The translations under genes and the position numbers were made by a program. Below are positions 1 through 7,999 of a stretch of 64,000 nt of DNA, in pieces. Position 1 is the first letter of the stretch. Each line of letters starts with the position of its first letter. Origin of the DNA: MFD01213-c1 sp963704405 (GTDB lineage: Bacteria; Planctomycetota; Phycisphaerae; Tepidisphaerales; Tepidisphaeraceae); assembly GCA_963704405.1 (NCBI GenBank), contig OY969903.1, positions 930,001 through 994,000 of the forward strand. The letters run 5' to 3'. Under the pieces are notes generated by a model. It did not search any database and was not told where the DNA came from. It saw nothing but the letters and a program-made list of their open reading frames with translations.

Positions 1-245
1 AACCATCGCGTGACCGATCATGAACGCGGCCCCATTCGAGCATAGCCAGATCACGGCGGCGGCGATCTCCTCGGGTGTCCCCATCCGCCCGACCGGTTCC
101 TCCGCGATGACCTTGGCGCAGACCCTCGGGTGTGCCGCCGGTGAAGCGACCCATCATCGGCGTATCGATGTAACCGGGACCTATATCCGCCAGCCGAACG
201 CGTATTATTCCCCGAACGCCGCCTCACCGCCGGGATGAAAGGCAC
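1..245 (-). pseudogene. Short-chain dehydrogenase C-terminal remnant
   Basis: Read on the minus strand, the DNA encodes the end of a classical SDR oxidoreductase: a PGYIDTPMM stretch, GRFTGGTPEG, then, after a frame change near position 115, EEPVGRMGTPEEIAAAV and WLCSNGAAFMIGHA. This matches the usual SDR C-terminus after the catalytic YxxxK. No intact reading frame joins the parts, and nothing SDR-like is readable upstream of about 245, so it looks like a decayed gene. The last few residues lie beyond the window edge. Substrate cannot be inferred. Confidence 0.6.
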
Positions 246-1139
246 GCCGATAGTTCGACGTCCGCAGGAGCACCTGCAGACCCTACATCACTTCTCACCG
301 GGCGCAGGCACAATCCTCGATCGGACGCCGTTCCTGATGCCTGAAGGAGACGCCGGCGTCTGAATGCGCGACAACCCGATCTTGCAGTGGGCCTCAACGT
401 GACGCCCGAATCCGCCGAGGACAGACGGCGGGCGGGCGGATGTTAAGCTGGGATGAATTTGGGGCGCAAGATATTAGATATTTGCTAATTCTTTCCGGCG
501 GACTTCGATAACACATTGTTGGTAAACAAGTTGTATGTATTGACTGTCGCGGCAGGCGCGCTGGAGCGCGCCCAGCGCGCCCCGCTTTATCTGGTGGTGA
601 GGTGTGATTACAGCTCAAATGGCTGCCGTTTTCCGGCGAGACGGTTTGATGTTCTTTCCTTGTTCGAGGTTGAGCGTTGCATCCAATTCGATTTTGAGTG
701 CAACACTCAACACTCAACTTTGAAGTGAGGACACGACCATCAACTGTCCACCATCTACAATCTCACCAACGACTATGCGCGGCTTCGCCATTCTTCTCCC
801 CTCTAACTTGCTGGGTTTGAGGCTCCACGCGATCGGCGTTCTGTTGCCGGCGAACGTGCTGGGGTTGATCTGCTTTACTGCGGCGTTGTTAGTTGGCGCG
901 GTGCGCGTAAAGTGGGTGCAAGACGCGGCAAGCTTTCTGCTTCGGCATCTGATGCTTTTCTTCATTGAAAACCCAAATCATTCCCTTTCTCCCCATCCAA
1001 AATCCAGAATCCACGATCCAAAATGACTCCATGCCATTGCCCTGATCGCACCCGGCGCCCGCCGGCGCTCAACTTCCCCATTGCATCCCGCAATTCAATC
1101 CGGCAGGATAGGTAAAACAGCGTTTTCGAAAATCAGTAC
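246..1139. other. Long spacer without a convincing gene
   Basis: About 0.9 kb with only short, compositionally unconvincing frames on both strands. It holds a GC-rich hairpin (arms 555-564 and 572-581, core GGCGCGCTGG) and low-complexity direct-repeat text near 705-720 (CAACACTCAACACTCAAC) and 990-1025 (variations on ATCCAAAAT and ATCCACGATC). No promoter or RNA gene is recognisable. Confidence 0.5.
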
Positions 1140-1688
1140 ATGCTTCCTTATCTGCTAGAGACCCCGCCAAACGACACGCTCAAATGGGCCATGGTTGCTG
1201 TCGCCGGCGCTACGATTCTCTTCACGATCTTTCGGCCATCCATGCGGAAGAAAGATCCGCTTTCCAAAGCCCCGGCTGCCAGCGGTCTTGCCCATCAGCG
1301 CAATGTCGAGCGGCAGATGCAGACCCTCGTCGTCGAACTTTCGGAAATGGCCCGCCAACTCACCGCCCAACTCGACACCCGTTCGCAGAAACTCGAAATG
1401 CTCCTGCAGGAAGCCGACGAAAAAATCGCGGCGCTCCGCCAGGCGAACAATGCCGCCAACCCCGGCGGCAGCGAATTCAGCAGCTCGGCCCCAGCCCGAA
1501 TGACCTCCGCCGACCGCGAAGCGTGGACGATCCGACCCCAGCCGGCGGCTGCTCCAGGCATCGATCCCCAGCATCAGCAGGTCTATTCCCTTGCCGACCA
1601 GGGCACTGCCGCCTCCGACATCGCCCGCCAACTCAATCGCCCGCGCGGCGAGGTTGAGCTGATTCTCGCGCTTCGTCCGCGCGTGTGA
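1140..1688 (+). CDS. Membrane-anchored coiled-coil protein with C-terminal helix-turn-helix-like segment
   Basis: A 182-residue protein of unknown function. Residues about 15-33 form one membrane segment (WAMVAVAGATILFTIF). Residues 50-110 are charged and heptad-like (VERQMQTLVVELSEM, KLEMLLQEADEKI), indicating a coiled coil. The last 35 residues (VYSLADQGTAASDIARQLN, then RGEVELILAL) resemble the helix-turn-helix tail seen in SwrB/DUF6115-type proteins, where a short HTH-like module follows a membrane anchor and coiled coil. It stands alone, convergent with the gene at 1784-3571. DNA binding is only a possibility. Confidence 0.65.
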   Translation: MLPYLLETPPNDTLKWAMVAVAGATILFTIFRPSMRKKDPLSKAPAASGLAHQRNVERQMQTLVVELSEMARQLTAQLDTRSQKLEMLLQEADEKIAALRQANNAANPGGSEFSSSAPARMTSADREAWTIRPQPAAAPGIDPQHQQVYSLADQGTAASDIARQLNRPRGEVELILALRPRV

Positions 1689-1763
1689 TGCGAATCCACC
1701 GTGTCGCGGTTTCGTCCCGCCGGAAGCCGCGGCTCGCGCTTCGCCCTCGTGTGATGCGAATCC
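1682..1763. repeat. 16-bp direct repeat at a gene end
   Basis: CGTGTGATGCGAATCC occurs at 1682-1697, overlapping the stop codon of the preceding gene, and again at 1748-1763, 66 bp later. This looks like a small local duplication of the gene's 3' end. Confidence 0.6.
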
Positions 1764-1783
1764 CGGACACGCCGCAGAAACCA

Positions 1784-3571
1784 TCAGCCCGGAAAATCAA
1801 ATAAATAAATCGATCCGCCGAGCACCGCGATCGGCTTCTTGTTCCGATATGGCGCATAGTAGCTGCGCGTATCCACCTCCGGCGTTGCGAACACGCCTTG
1901 GAGATGCGTCGCGCTGATCGCGACCACCCCCGGCGCCGAAGGTTCCTCCTGCGGCGGACCCCATTCATACCCGCCGGGGAGGTTTGTATATCGAATGCCG
2001 TAATGCGCCGGGTCCGCCGTCCCGAAATAGCAGAGATACAGCTTGCGATCCGGATGCGCCTGCTGCCACTGAGCCAGCAGCGGCAGGTCCTGCCCCCAGT
2101 CCAGATTGGAATCGCTGAGCAGATCGATCCCCCCGCGCGAGCCTCCGACGGCGGTGTTGAAAAACGGAATATAATTTGGAAACGCCGCCAGCGTTTCAAC
2201 CATCAGCCCCGCGCCAATGGCCAGCACCAATATTTTCCCCATTCGGCTCGGCCAGACCAAATTTGCCGCACATCCACAGCCAATAAAGATAAACGGATAA
2301 ATCGGAAGCACGTGCCGCAGCCCAACCGCCGCCGGTGTGAGCAGTGCGGCGGTGATGTAAACGCCCGGCGGAACGGCAATACAAATCAGCGCCCACCACG
2401 AGATTTTCCTGCGATGCGCAAACCCGATCACACCCGCCACCACAATCGCCGCGAGCGTTGCCAGCGGCGTTTTCACCAGCACCGCCGCCGGGTAATACCA
2501 TGGCCACCCATGATCGCTATATTCTCCCAGCAAAAATGAAGGCCTGTTCAGCGTGCTCGCCCGAATCACCAGCAGCCCATTCACCCATGGCTCCGGGAGT
2601 GCGCGATGTGCAAGCATCCATTCCGCCGCTCGGCTGACAACAGAATTCGAACCCGAATCATCGCCTTCGATATGCCTCACATTGCCTAACAGCCGCTCAG
2701 AGTTGAGTCGAACCGAGGCATCCTCCGATACCGAAAACCGAAATCCATAACTCGCCCAGATCACAGCCACCGCGATCACGCTCACCGCCATGCTCATTGC
2801 CACGGCGCCAACGAACCGCGACCAGGGTCGCGACAGCGTTCCCATCGCAGTCGTCCACTCCCGGTTTACCATCGCTCGCAGCGCCAGCGTCGCGACAGCG
2901 ATCATCGGCAGCAACACGCCCGAAAACTTCACCGCGCACGCCATCCCGCAGATAAGCCCCACCGCGGCCAGTCGAGCGACTGTCGCCCGTTGTCCCAATC
3001 TCCACAGGCAATAACCCAGTGCCAGCAGCAGCAGGGCGATCGCAACGTCGTTCTTCACCAGCGGCCCGTGCGCAAGAAAATTCGGGTCAAATGCGAATAG
3101 AAGGACGGCCGAGATCGCCGCGCAGGTTCCGCACCATCGCCATGCCCACCAACCAATCATCACGCCGAGCATGCCCGCCAAGAGCAGCATCATCACCCGC
3201 GAGCGTGCGATTGTGCCGTCCGGATCATTCCCCGGCGTTTGATACAATGTTCGAACCGTGAAGCCCCACTCGCGGACAAGATCATCCGGCAGCAGCCCCC
3301 ACGCCTTGCCCTGCGAATCAATTTTCACCGGTCTTCCCGCGTTTGGCATCGCCGCCCAGTATTTCCAGAGCGGGGGATTATCAAAATCCAGCCGATAGTC
3401 ATGCCGTTCCAGCGCAATCCTCGCTGCCAGAGTATGCAGCGGTTCGTCATACGTCGGCGACTTCCCTCGAATAGAGAGCCACGAGATCAAAAGGTAAACG
3501 GCAATCAGCACCCCACACACCGCGGCTGCAGCGCGAAATGAACTGTGACCCGCTTTGCTCTGATCGCCCAT
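1784..3571 (-). CDS. GT39-like polytopic glycosyltransferase
   Basis: A 595-residue integral membrane protein with about ten hydrophobic segments. After the first membrane segment comes SPTYDEPLHTLAARIAL, an acidic D-E motif in the first periplasmic loop typical of the GT-C fold (GT39/PMT and ArnT-like enzymes). These transfer a sugar from a polyprenyl-phosphate donor to protein or lipid outside the membrane. The C-terminal part has a soluble region (LLSDSNLDWGQDLPLLAQW) that often occurs in planctomycete and acidobacterial members. Donor and acceptor are unknown. A second GT39-like gene lies at 17395-18992. Confidence 0.75.
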   Translation of the reverse strand: MGDQSKAGHSSFRAAAAVCGVLIAVYLLISWLSIRGKSPTYDEPLHTLAARIALERHDYRLDFDNPPLWKYWAAMPNAGRPVKIDSQGKAWGLLPDDLVREWGFTVRTLYQTPGNDPDGTIARSRVMMLLLAGMLGVMIGWWAWRWCGTCAAISAVLLFAFDPNFLAHGPLVKNDVAIALLLLALGYCLWRLGQRATVARLAAVGLICGMACAVKFSGVLLPMIAVATLALRAMVNREWTTAMGTLSRPWSRFVGAVAMSMAVSVIAVAVIWASYGFRFSVSEDASVRLNSERLLGNVRHIEGDDSGSNSVVSRAAEWMLAHRALPEPWVNGLLVIRASTLNRPSFLLGEYSDHGWPWYYPAAVLVKTPLATLAAIVVAGVIGFAHRRKISWWALICIAVPPGVYITAALLTPAAVGLRHVLPIYPFIFIGCGCAANLVWPSRMGKILVLAIGAGLMVETLAAFPNYIPFFNTAVGGSRGGIDLLSDSNLDWGQDLPLLAQWQQAHPDRKLYLCYFGTADPAHYGIRYTNLPGGYEWGPPQEEPSAPGVVAISATHLQGVFATPEVDTRSYYAPYRNKKPIAVLGGSIYLFDFPG

Positions 3572-3630
3572 TCATCACAAGCTTCGCAACGACAGCCTCG
3601 TCCGGCAAGCGGCGGGAAACCGGCACAGGG

Positions 3631-4116
3631 TCACGTGGAGGCAATTGTGCATTGCGTTGACTTGCCTGCAGCCGCCGTGGTCACCGCCCGATAAATCACC
3701 TTTCCCCCGCAACGCGTGCACAAATAATTTCGCCGAATCCGCCGTCGCCGCTCCACCCACCATTCGCACTTTGGACATCCCAGCAAATAAGGCGCTGCCC
3801 TCCTCGGTGGTGTCACCACGCGCTCTTCCGTAAAGCACCTTACCGCCCGCGCCCCAATCTCGCGGCACTTTGCCCGCCACCGCGGCCCGTGCTTCGCTCC
3901 TGGAGTCAAACCATGTGCGATCTCATGCAGAATAGTATCGCGGACCTCTTCAAGCGGATTTAAAAACGTCAGCCGCTTGGAAAGCGTAATGCGCCTATGC
4001 GTGTAATTGCATTGCCCAAACCGCCGCCGGGCATGGTCAAATGAGAATGACCAATCGTCCAGCCCATGCTGCTTCATCAAGTCCTTCGCCAGTTGAGCCG
4101 CCTCATACAAATTCAT
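3631..4116 (-). CDS. SprT-like zinc metalloprotein
   Basis: A 161-residue SprT-like family protein. It carries the metallopeptidase signature ILHEIAHGL (HExxH) with a downstream H in PGAKHGPRW. The C-terminal zinc ribbon is formed by CPKC and CTRC. The family includes eukaryotic Spartan and bacterial SprT, and the bacterial substrates are poorly known. I start at the ATG followed by NLYEAAQLA, because a longer frame reaching 4260 adds residues without family character. It has no obvious operon partner; the small membrane protein gene upstream at 4274-4480 is on the same strand. Confidence 0.8.
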   Translation of the reverse strand: MNLYEAAQLAKDLMKQHGLDDWSFSFDHARRRFGQCNYTHRRITLSKRLTFLNPLEEVRDTILHEIAHGLTPGAKHGPRWRAKCREIGARAVRCFTEERVVTPPRRAAPYLLGCPKCEWWVERRRRIRRNYLCTRCGGKVIYRAVTTAAAGKSTQCTIAST

Positions 4117-4273
4117 ATTGCCCGTCCGCGCCCCGCGGCGTCTGAAATAACATACAAATCGTCCCCCCCTTGCACAGAATAACCGCATCGCGAATTGAAC
4201 CCCATCCCCATCGCGCGAAATGCCTGCCCCTGTGATCACACAATATGAATAAGGCCCCATCAGTGATGGCCGC

Positions 4274-4480
4274 TCACGCGTGGCGCATAACCATCGGCGC
4301 AGCAGTCACCAGCGTGCACACAATCACCATCGCCAGCACGCCTGGTATGAAATACGGACAGATCATCAGCAGCAATCCCGAGATGATGGGCACCAGCCGG
4401 CCGGTGTTTTTTCCGTACATGAGCATTCCGGTTCCGATCATGCCGAACAGGATCGATACGAACAGGCTTGTTGAATCCAT
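4274..4480 (-). CDS. Small two-helix membrane protein
   Basis: A 68-residue hydrophobic protein with two or three membrane segments (FVSILFGMIGTGMLMYG, IISGLLLMICPYFI, VLAMVIVCTLVTAAPMV). An excellent ribosome-binding site (GAGGA, 6-7 nt before the ATG on the minus strand) supports it as a real gene. It resembles the small membrane proteins often labelled amino acid transport proteins on weak grounds. I assign no function. Confidence 0.65.
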   Translation of the reverse strand: MDSTSLFVSILFGMIGTGMLMYGKNTGRLVPIISGLLLMICPYFIPGVLAMVIVCTLVTAAPMVMRHA

Positions 4481-4863
4481 GATGATCCTCGTGGCGCGCT
4501 CGCCGCATTATTTCCCCATGAGTCGCATCGTCGTAAATCTTATTGATTCGAATCGCTGATAGCGGATTTCGGCCGTCATCCGCTCATTCAATGCACCTTT
4601 AAAACGCTTATGACGGCCACGGCTATTCCGACGCACCTGATTTCAATTTCCCGCATCTTTCGTGCGTCGCCGCGCTTGTCCGACATACTCCGGCCACTTG
4701 TCGTGGCGGATTTCACCATCTCCTGAACGTCCACGCGTCACCGGACCTGAGCGGGTTGATTATCTGACGTTCCCGACAGTGCTGCTTTGGCATCGAGATT
4801 GAGTGATCCTCCCCCACAAAAGGGTTTTGAACCCAGACTTTTTTTACGGAAAGGCAAACCCCC
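4481..4863. other. Divergent spacer with inverted repeats
   Basis: This 383-bp region separates divergently transcribed genes, so it should hold promoters in both directions, though none stands out. It contains overlapping inverted repeats: AGCGGAT (4561-4567) with ATCCGCT (4578-4584), and GGCCGTCAT (4571-4579) with ATGACGGCC (4610-4618). These could switch between two hairpins. At 4822-4845 a small GGGTT/AACCC stem is followed by seven T, a weak terminator-like structure 19 nt before the next gene. Confidence 0.45.
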
Positions 4864-5160
4864 ATGACTCACCCACAGATGCTGTTGGTAACCAACGGGA
4901 ATGCACCATCGCCGATCGCGCCGCAGGGCAGGAAGCTTCCGCTTCAACTCTCAACGCGGCCACGCGCGTCTCATCGCCCGATCCGTTTTGCAAAACGCGC
5001 ATACTCGCAAGAGGAAATTGCGACAGCAGAATTGATGCTCGAAAAACTTCGCCGGCGAGAAGACGCCGCCCCGGATGTTTTCACTGAGCCTCTGCCCAAG
5101 CCTTTCGATGCCGACCGAACCATCGAAGCCGTCGTTGAGAAATTGATCAATATGATTTGA
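4864..5160 (+). CDS. Conserved-looking small soluble protein, unknown function
   Basis: A 98-residue protein that I do not recognise. A purine-rich GGAAAGG lies 9-15 nt before the ATG. The first 45 residues are rich in P, Q and R and look disordered. From residue 46 a helical region begins (SQEEIATAELMLEKL), and the end (IEAVVEKLINMI) is amphipathic. This could be a regulatory or anti-sigma-factor-like peptide, but no motif supports a specific role. A stem-loop follows at 5177-5204. Confidence 0.45.
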   Translation: MTHPQMLLVTNGNAPSPIAPQGRKLPLQLSTRPRASHRPIRFAKRAYSQEEIATAELMLEKLRRREDAAPDVFTEPLPKPFDADRTIEAVVEKLINMI

Positions 5161-5176
5161 GAAAGATGCAGCGATT

Positions 5177-5204
5177 CCCTCTCCCGGAAACTTCCGGGGG
5201 AGGG
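5177..5204. repeat. Stem-loop after small gene
   Basis: CCCTCTCCCGGAA (5177-5189) pairs with TTCCGGGGGAGGG (5192-5204) with a single T:G wobble, giving a 13-bp stem with almost no loop. There is no T run, so it is more like an interspersed palindromic element than an intrinsic terminator. It sits 17 nt after the stop of the 98-residue gene. Confidence 0.55.
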
Positions 5205-5426
5205 CGGGAGGATGGTATTGCTGAAAATGCGACGAAACCCCGGTATTCGCCGCAAAAGAAGTTTTCCGTCTTACCGATCCCAACTAGGATTGTCGCCTTA
5301 CATTCCAGTTCCGTCCGCCAGAAAATGGCAGATTGCTGCCTACTTGCTCCAAACGAGGAAAACGCACGTTGGCGCATTTCTGTAACGAACTACCATTCAG
5401 GTTTTCGGCGAGGAGTTGTATCCCTC

Positions 5427-5798
5427 ATGCAAGATGTACTCGTTATCGATGATCACCTGGACACCTGTGACCTTTTAATTCGAACCCTGCGGAAGATGGG
5501 CCGCGAAGCTCAGTGCGCCGCGGGCGGGGAAGAAGCGCTCGCCTACCTGCATCACCATCGTCCCGCGCTGGTTCTGCTCGACATGAACATGCCTTACGTC
5601 GATGGCTACCATGTTCTGCGCACCATGCGCCACGATGATCGTCTCCGCGATATCCCCGTCGTCGTCTTTACCGGTGGCGGTGAAAAAACCTGCGAAGACG
5701 CCCTTCGCCTCGGCGCCAATGACTTCCTGATCAAAGGCTGCGCGACAATCTCCGACATTATCAAAAGCATCAGCACGCATCTTGCCGACTCAAATTAA
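5427..5798 (+). CDS. Single-domain response regulator
   Basis: A 123-residue CheY-like receiver with no output domain. Visible residues are the acidic pair in VIDDHLD, the phosphoacceptor Asp in LVLLDMNMPYVDGY, the Thr in VVFTGGG and the Lys in FLIKGCA. GAGGA lies about 12 nt before the ATG. An in-frame extension reaching 5157 lacks protein-like character. It may relay phosphate from a histidine kinase encoded elsewhere. The only kinase in this window is at 30129-31959, 24 kb away. Its position 340 bp before the Tad pilins is suggestive but not proof of a link. Confidence 0.85.
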   Translation: MQDVLVIDDHLDTCDLLIRTLRKMGREAQCAAGGEEALAYLHHHRPALVLLDMNMPYVDGYHVLRTMRHDDRLRDIPVVVFTGGGEKTCEDALRLGANDFLIKGCATISDIIKSISTHLADSN

Positions 5799-6138
5799 AC
5801 GCCCAGCCTGCTTAATCGCCCAGTCTGCCTAGCAAATAAATCCACATCCCACGTCCGGTAAATGAATTCCCCGCAAATACGTAACCCCTGCAGCCACGCT
5901 CCGTCGAAATCAACTTAAGGCCTCCCGGTCCTCATCCGATGAGAGGCATGCAATCCAGCATTTTTGGGTCTTTGCCAGAGGAGCCACAAATGCCGGACGC
6001 GAATCGGTCGTTCGACCGCCGCGGTGCCAATAGTCGCTTGCACTCGTGCTCCCGGCGGTTCCGGGAGGGCGGCCGACGGGGTTGCGTCCCCCAAGCCGGC
6101 GCGAGGTTCGTTTTGGTCGCCTAACACGGGAGACACAC
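5799..6138 (+). promoter_or_regulatory. Leader region upstream of the Tad pilus locus
   Basis: A 340-bp gene-free region before the first pilin that must contain the promoter of the Tad locus. The downstream part is GC-rich and foldable: CGGTCG/CGACCG around 6006-6019 gives a tight hairpin, and 6078-6100 (GACGGGG, GTCCCCC) gives another. I looked for a cyclic-di-GMP riboswitch and could not fit the consensus. Position and folding capacity are the only evidence for regulation. Confidence 0.4.
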
Positions 6139-6306
6139 ATGAAGGCGATGAATTTCTTGGCGAAGTTGATCAAGGACGAGCAGGGTGGCGAAGTTCTCGA
6201 ATACGCCCTGATCGCAGGCCTGATCGTTGTTGCGGCGATTGCCGTCATCGGTTCGGTCGGTAACAAAGTGCTTGCCCGCTGGGGCTCGCTCAATAGCTCG
6301 ATCTAA
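6139..6306 (+). CDS. flp: Flp-type major pilin (first copy)
   Basis: A 55-residue Flp/Fap pilin, the subunit of Tad pili. A short charged leader ends in KDEQG, followed by GEVLEYALIAGLIVV. Cleavage after the first G would leave the conserved E5-Y6 of Flp pilins at the start of the single hydrophobic helix. The cognate peptidase is encoded at 6680-7231. The frame extends upstream without pilin character, so the ATG at 6139 is chosen. A strong intrinsic terminator follows at once, fitting a highly expressed subunit. Confidence 0.9.
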   Translation: MKAMNFLAKLIKDEQGGEVLEYALIAGLIVVAAIAVIGSVGNKVLARWGSLNSSI

Positions 6307-6355
6307 TGCTCGGACCCAGGCGCTTGTCGCCGCGGTCTAAAGCAGATTGAACTTT

Positions 6356-6405
6356 GAACCTTCGGGTCTGCCCTTTCAAGGGACAGCACCGAAGGTTCTT
6401 TTTTT
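6356..6405 (+). terminator. Rho-independent terminator between the two pilin genes
   Basis: GAACCTTCGG (6356-6365) pairs perfectly with CCGAAGGTTC (6389-6398), with an additional inner stem CCCTTTCAAGGG, followed by seven T. It lies between flp1 and flp2, so most transcripts should end after flp1 with partial read-through into the rest of the locus. Confidence 0.9.
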
Positions 6406-6492
6406 GTCGATATCGCAAGTTATGCACGGATCAGGCCGATGAAAATCCATGACGCCGCCGCGTCGTCCATCTTTACCATCACAGGGAGCTTC

Positions 6493-6663
6493 ATGATTCG
6501 ATGCACGCAAAAGATTATCGGCCTGCTCAAAGATGAGAGCGGCGCTGAAGTATTGGAATATGCCTTGATCCTTGGCCTGATCGTCGTGGGGGCGATCGCC
6601 GTCATTGGAAGCTTCGGCACCAAAGTCCTGGCCCGCTGGAGTTCGGTTAATAGCTCTGTTTGA
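6493..6663 (+). CDS. flp: Flp-type pilin (second copy)
   Basis: A 56-residue paralogue of the first pilin. KDESGAEVLEYALILGLIVV shows the same cleavage context and E5-Y6, and the C-termini are near-identical (KVLARW, then SSVNSSV here and GSLNSSI in copy 1). AGGGAG 6 nt before ATG 6493 favours this start over the upstream ATG at 6439. It lies past the terminator, 16 nt before the peptidase gene, so it is likely made at a lower level, perhaps as a minor or alternative pilin. Confidence 0.88.
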   Translation: MIRCTQKIIGLLKDESGAEVLEYALILGLIVVGAIAVIGSFGTKVLARWSSVNSSV

Positions 6664-6679
6664 ATCGGAAGTTCCTCAG

Positions 6680-7231
6680 ATGCATACACCTCCGCTCCAT
6701 CAGATTCTTCCCCTGGTTCCCCTGCTGGCGTTATTGGCCTGGGCGGCTGCGGAAGATCTGTATCACCGCCGCATCCGGAATTGGCTGACGTTTTCGCTGA
6801 TTCTAGCGGGCCTGGTGCAGAGTTTTGGCGCGCACAGCACGGTGTCTCCGTCGCATTCTTTGCTGGGCATCCTTGTCGGTGGCGCTTTGCCGCTCACGCT
6901 GTTCGCACTGGGAGCGGTGGGGGGAGGCGATGTCAAACTGCTTGCCGGAGTCGGCGCATGGCTCGGTCCAACCGCAGCCTTTGAAGTCTTCTGCGCTGAA
7001 GCGATTATCGGCATGATCATCGTGCTTGCGCAGGCCGCCGGCAGCGGTCGCCTGCGCGTTCTTTCCCGCAACAGCGCTGTCCTGGCGATCAATCTGATTC
7101 ACATTGGTGATGTCGGCCTGGAACACACGACCGCTACCGGTCAGGCCAGCCGAAGCATTGAGAAACCGCTGCCCTATGCCGTGCCGGTGCTGCTTGCTGT
7201 CATCGCGCTGGTCATGGGTTTTCTTCCCTGA
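6680..7231 (+). CDS. cpaA: Prepilin peptidase of the Tad system (A24 family, TadV/CpaA)
   Basis: A 183-residue polytopic aspartic peptidase that should process Flp pilins and the TadE-like pseudopilins on the cytoplasmic side of the membrane. The two catalytic Asp motifs are visible: EDLYHRRIRN in the first cytoplasmic loop and the GxGD-type GGGDVKL about 85 residues on. It lacks the N-terminal methyltransferase domain of PilD, as usual for TadV/CpaA. It is the only prepilin peptidase in the window, so the second pilus locus at 32-42 kb may share it or use one encoded elsewhere. Confidence 0.88.
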   Translation: MHTPPLHQILPLVPLLALLAWAAAEDLYHRRIRNWLTFSLILAGLVQSFGAHSTVSPSHSLLGILVGGALPLTLFALGAVGGGDVKLLAGVGAWLGPTAAFEVFCAEAIIGMIIVLAQAAGSGRLRVLSRNSAVLAINLIHIGDVGLEHTTATGQASRSIEKPLPYAVPVLLAVIALVMGFLP

Positions 7232-7439
7232 TCTTGCTTCAGATCACCGCTTTTATCGGACATCTGGTCCCGCAATATCTTTCATTATCTCAACTGACGC
7301 TTGGCCTTAGCCGACTCTGAATGGGAACCCGGCAAAAGGTGCGCGATTTAGCGCATCCCGATTTGCCTTTGGCGTGCCCATTCTGCATGTCATCAGAGAG
7401 AGCGGGAATGCGTGACGATGGTGTCACGAGGAGATGCGT

Positions 7440-7970
7440 ATGAGCCGTCCTGATAAAAACCAGCGCAGCGTTTTGCGATCTGCCACAAATTCGCATGCAA
7501 CACGCCGGTGCAGCCTGCGCTGGACCCGTTGCGGCAACACGCTGATTGAAACTGCGCTGGCGCTGCAACTGCTCTCTTTCATGGCGATGGGAATGGTTGA
7601 GTTCGGGCAATACTTTTTCATCAAGCATTGCTTTGAAGGGGCCGCCCGCGATGGCGCTCGAGCCGCGATCCTGGCCGGCTCCCAGTCGTCCGATGTGACC
7701 TCAGCCGTCACCAATGCTTTAAAGGATGCGAACATCACCTACAACGCCAACTGGGTGACGCTCACTGATATCTCCACCAATCCTGATACTGTTTATCCTT
7801 TGTCCTCTCTTTCCAGCTTTCCCAGCGGGGACTTGCTTCAGCTCAAAGTCTCGACCACCTACGACACCATCCCCAACGTCATCCGTCCGCTGATCCTCAT
7901 CACCGGCGGCAAGTGGGGGATCAAGAACGGCAAAGCAATTTCAGGCCAATGCACAATGGTTAAGGAATAA
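7440..7970 (+). CDS. tadE: TadE-like pseudopilin
   Basis: A 176-residue TadE family protein. The leader is long and basic (about 35 residues) and ends in RCGNTLIETALALQLL, a hydrophobic helix with Glu at position 5 relative to the likely cleavage site. This is followed by the family's FFIKHCFEGAARDGARAA region. TadE pseudopilins are processed by TadV and are needed for Flp pilus assembly. GAGGAG at 7428-7433 abuts ATG 7434 but is well spaced from ATG 7440, which is therefore preferred. Confidence 0.85.
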   Translation: MSRPDKNQRSVLRSATNSHATRRCSLRWTRCGNTLIETALALQLLSFMAMGMVEFGQYFFIKHCFEGAARDGARAAILAGSQSSDVTSAVTNALKDANITYNANWVTLTDISTNPDTVYPLSSLSSFPSGDLLQLKVSTTYDTIPNVIRPLILITGGKWGIKNGKAISGQCTMVKE

Positions 7971-7999
7971 CCAGCTCCGCGAGAGAGGAGGAATCGCCC

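Noticed and set aside
240..320. Short minus-strand peptide (VLLRTSNYRRAFHPGGE) next to the SDR remnant
   Set aside because: It looks protein-like but is too short and matches no family I know, so it may be another decayed end.
1633..2199. Minus-strand frame of 188 residues rich in Arg
   Set aside because: It runs inside the GT39-like gene in another frame and has the biased Arg/Ser composition of a shadow frame in GC-rich DNA.
2640..2680. TTCGAACCCGAATC resembling a tRNA T-arm
   Set aside because: It lies inside the GT39-like gene, and no acceptor stem or anticodon arm can be formed around it.
5940..6120. Possible cyclic-di-GMP (GEMM) riboswitch upstream of the Flp pilin
   Set aside because: The region is foldable and well placed, but the conserved blocks of the GEMM-I consensus could not be aligned, so only a generic structured leader is reported.
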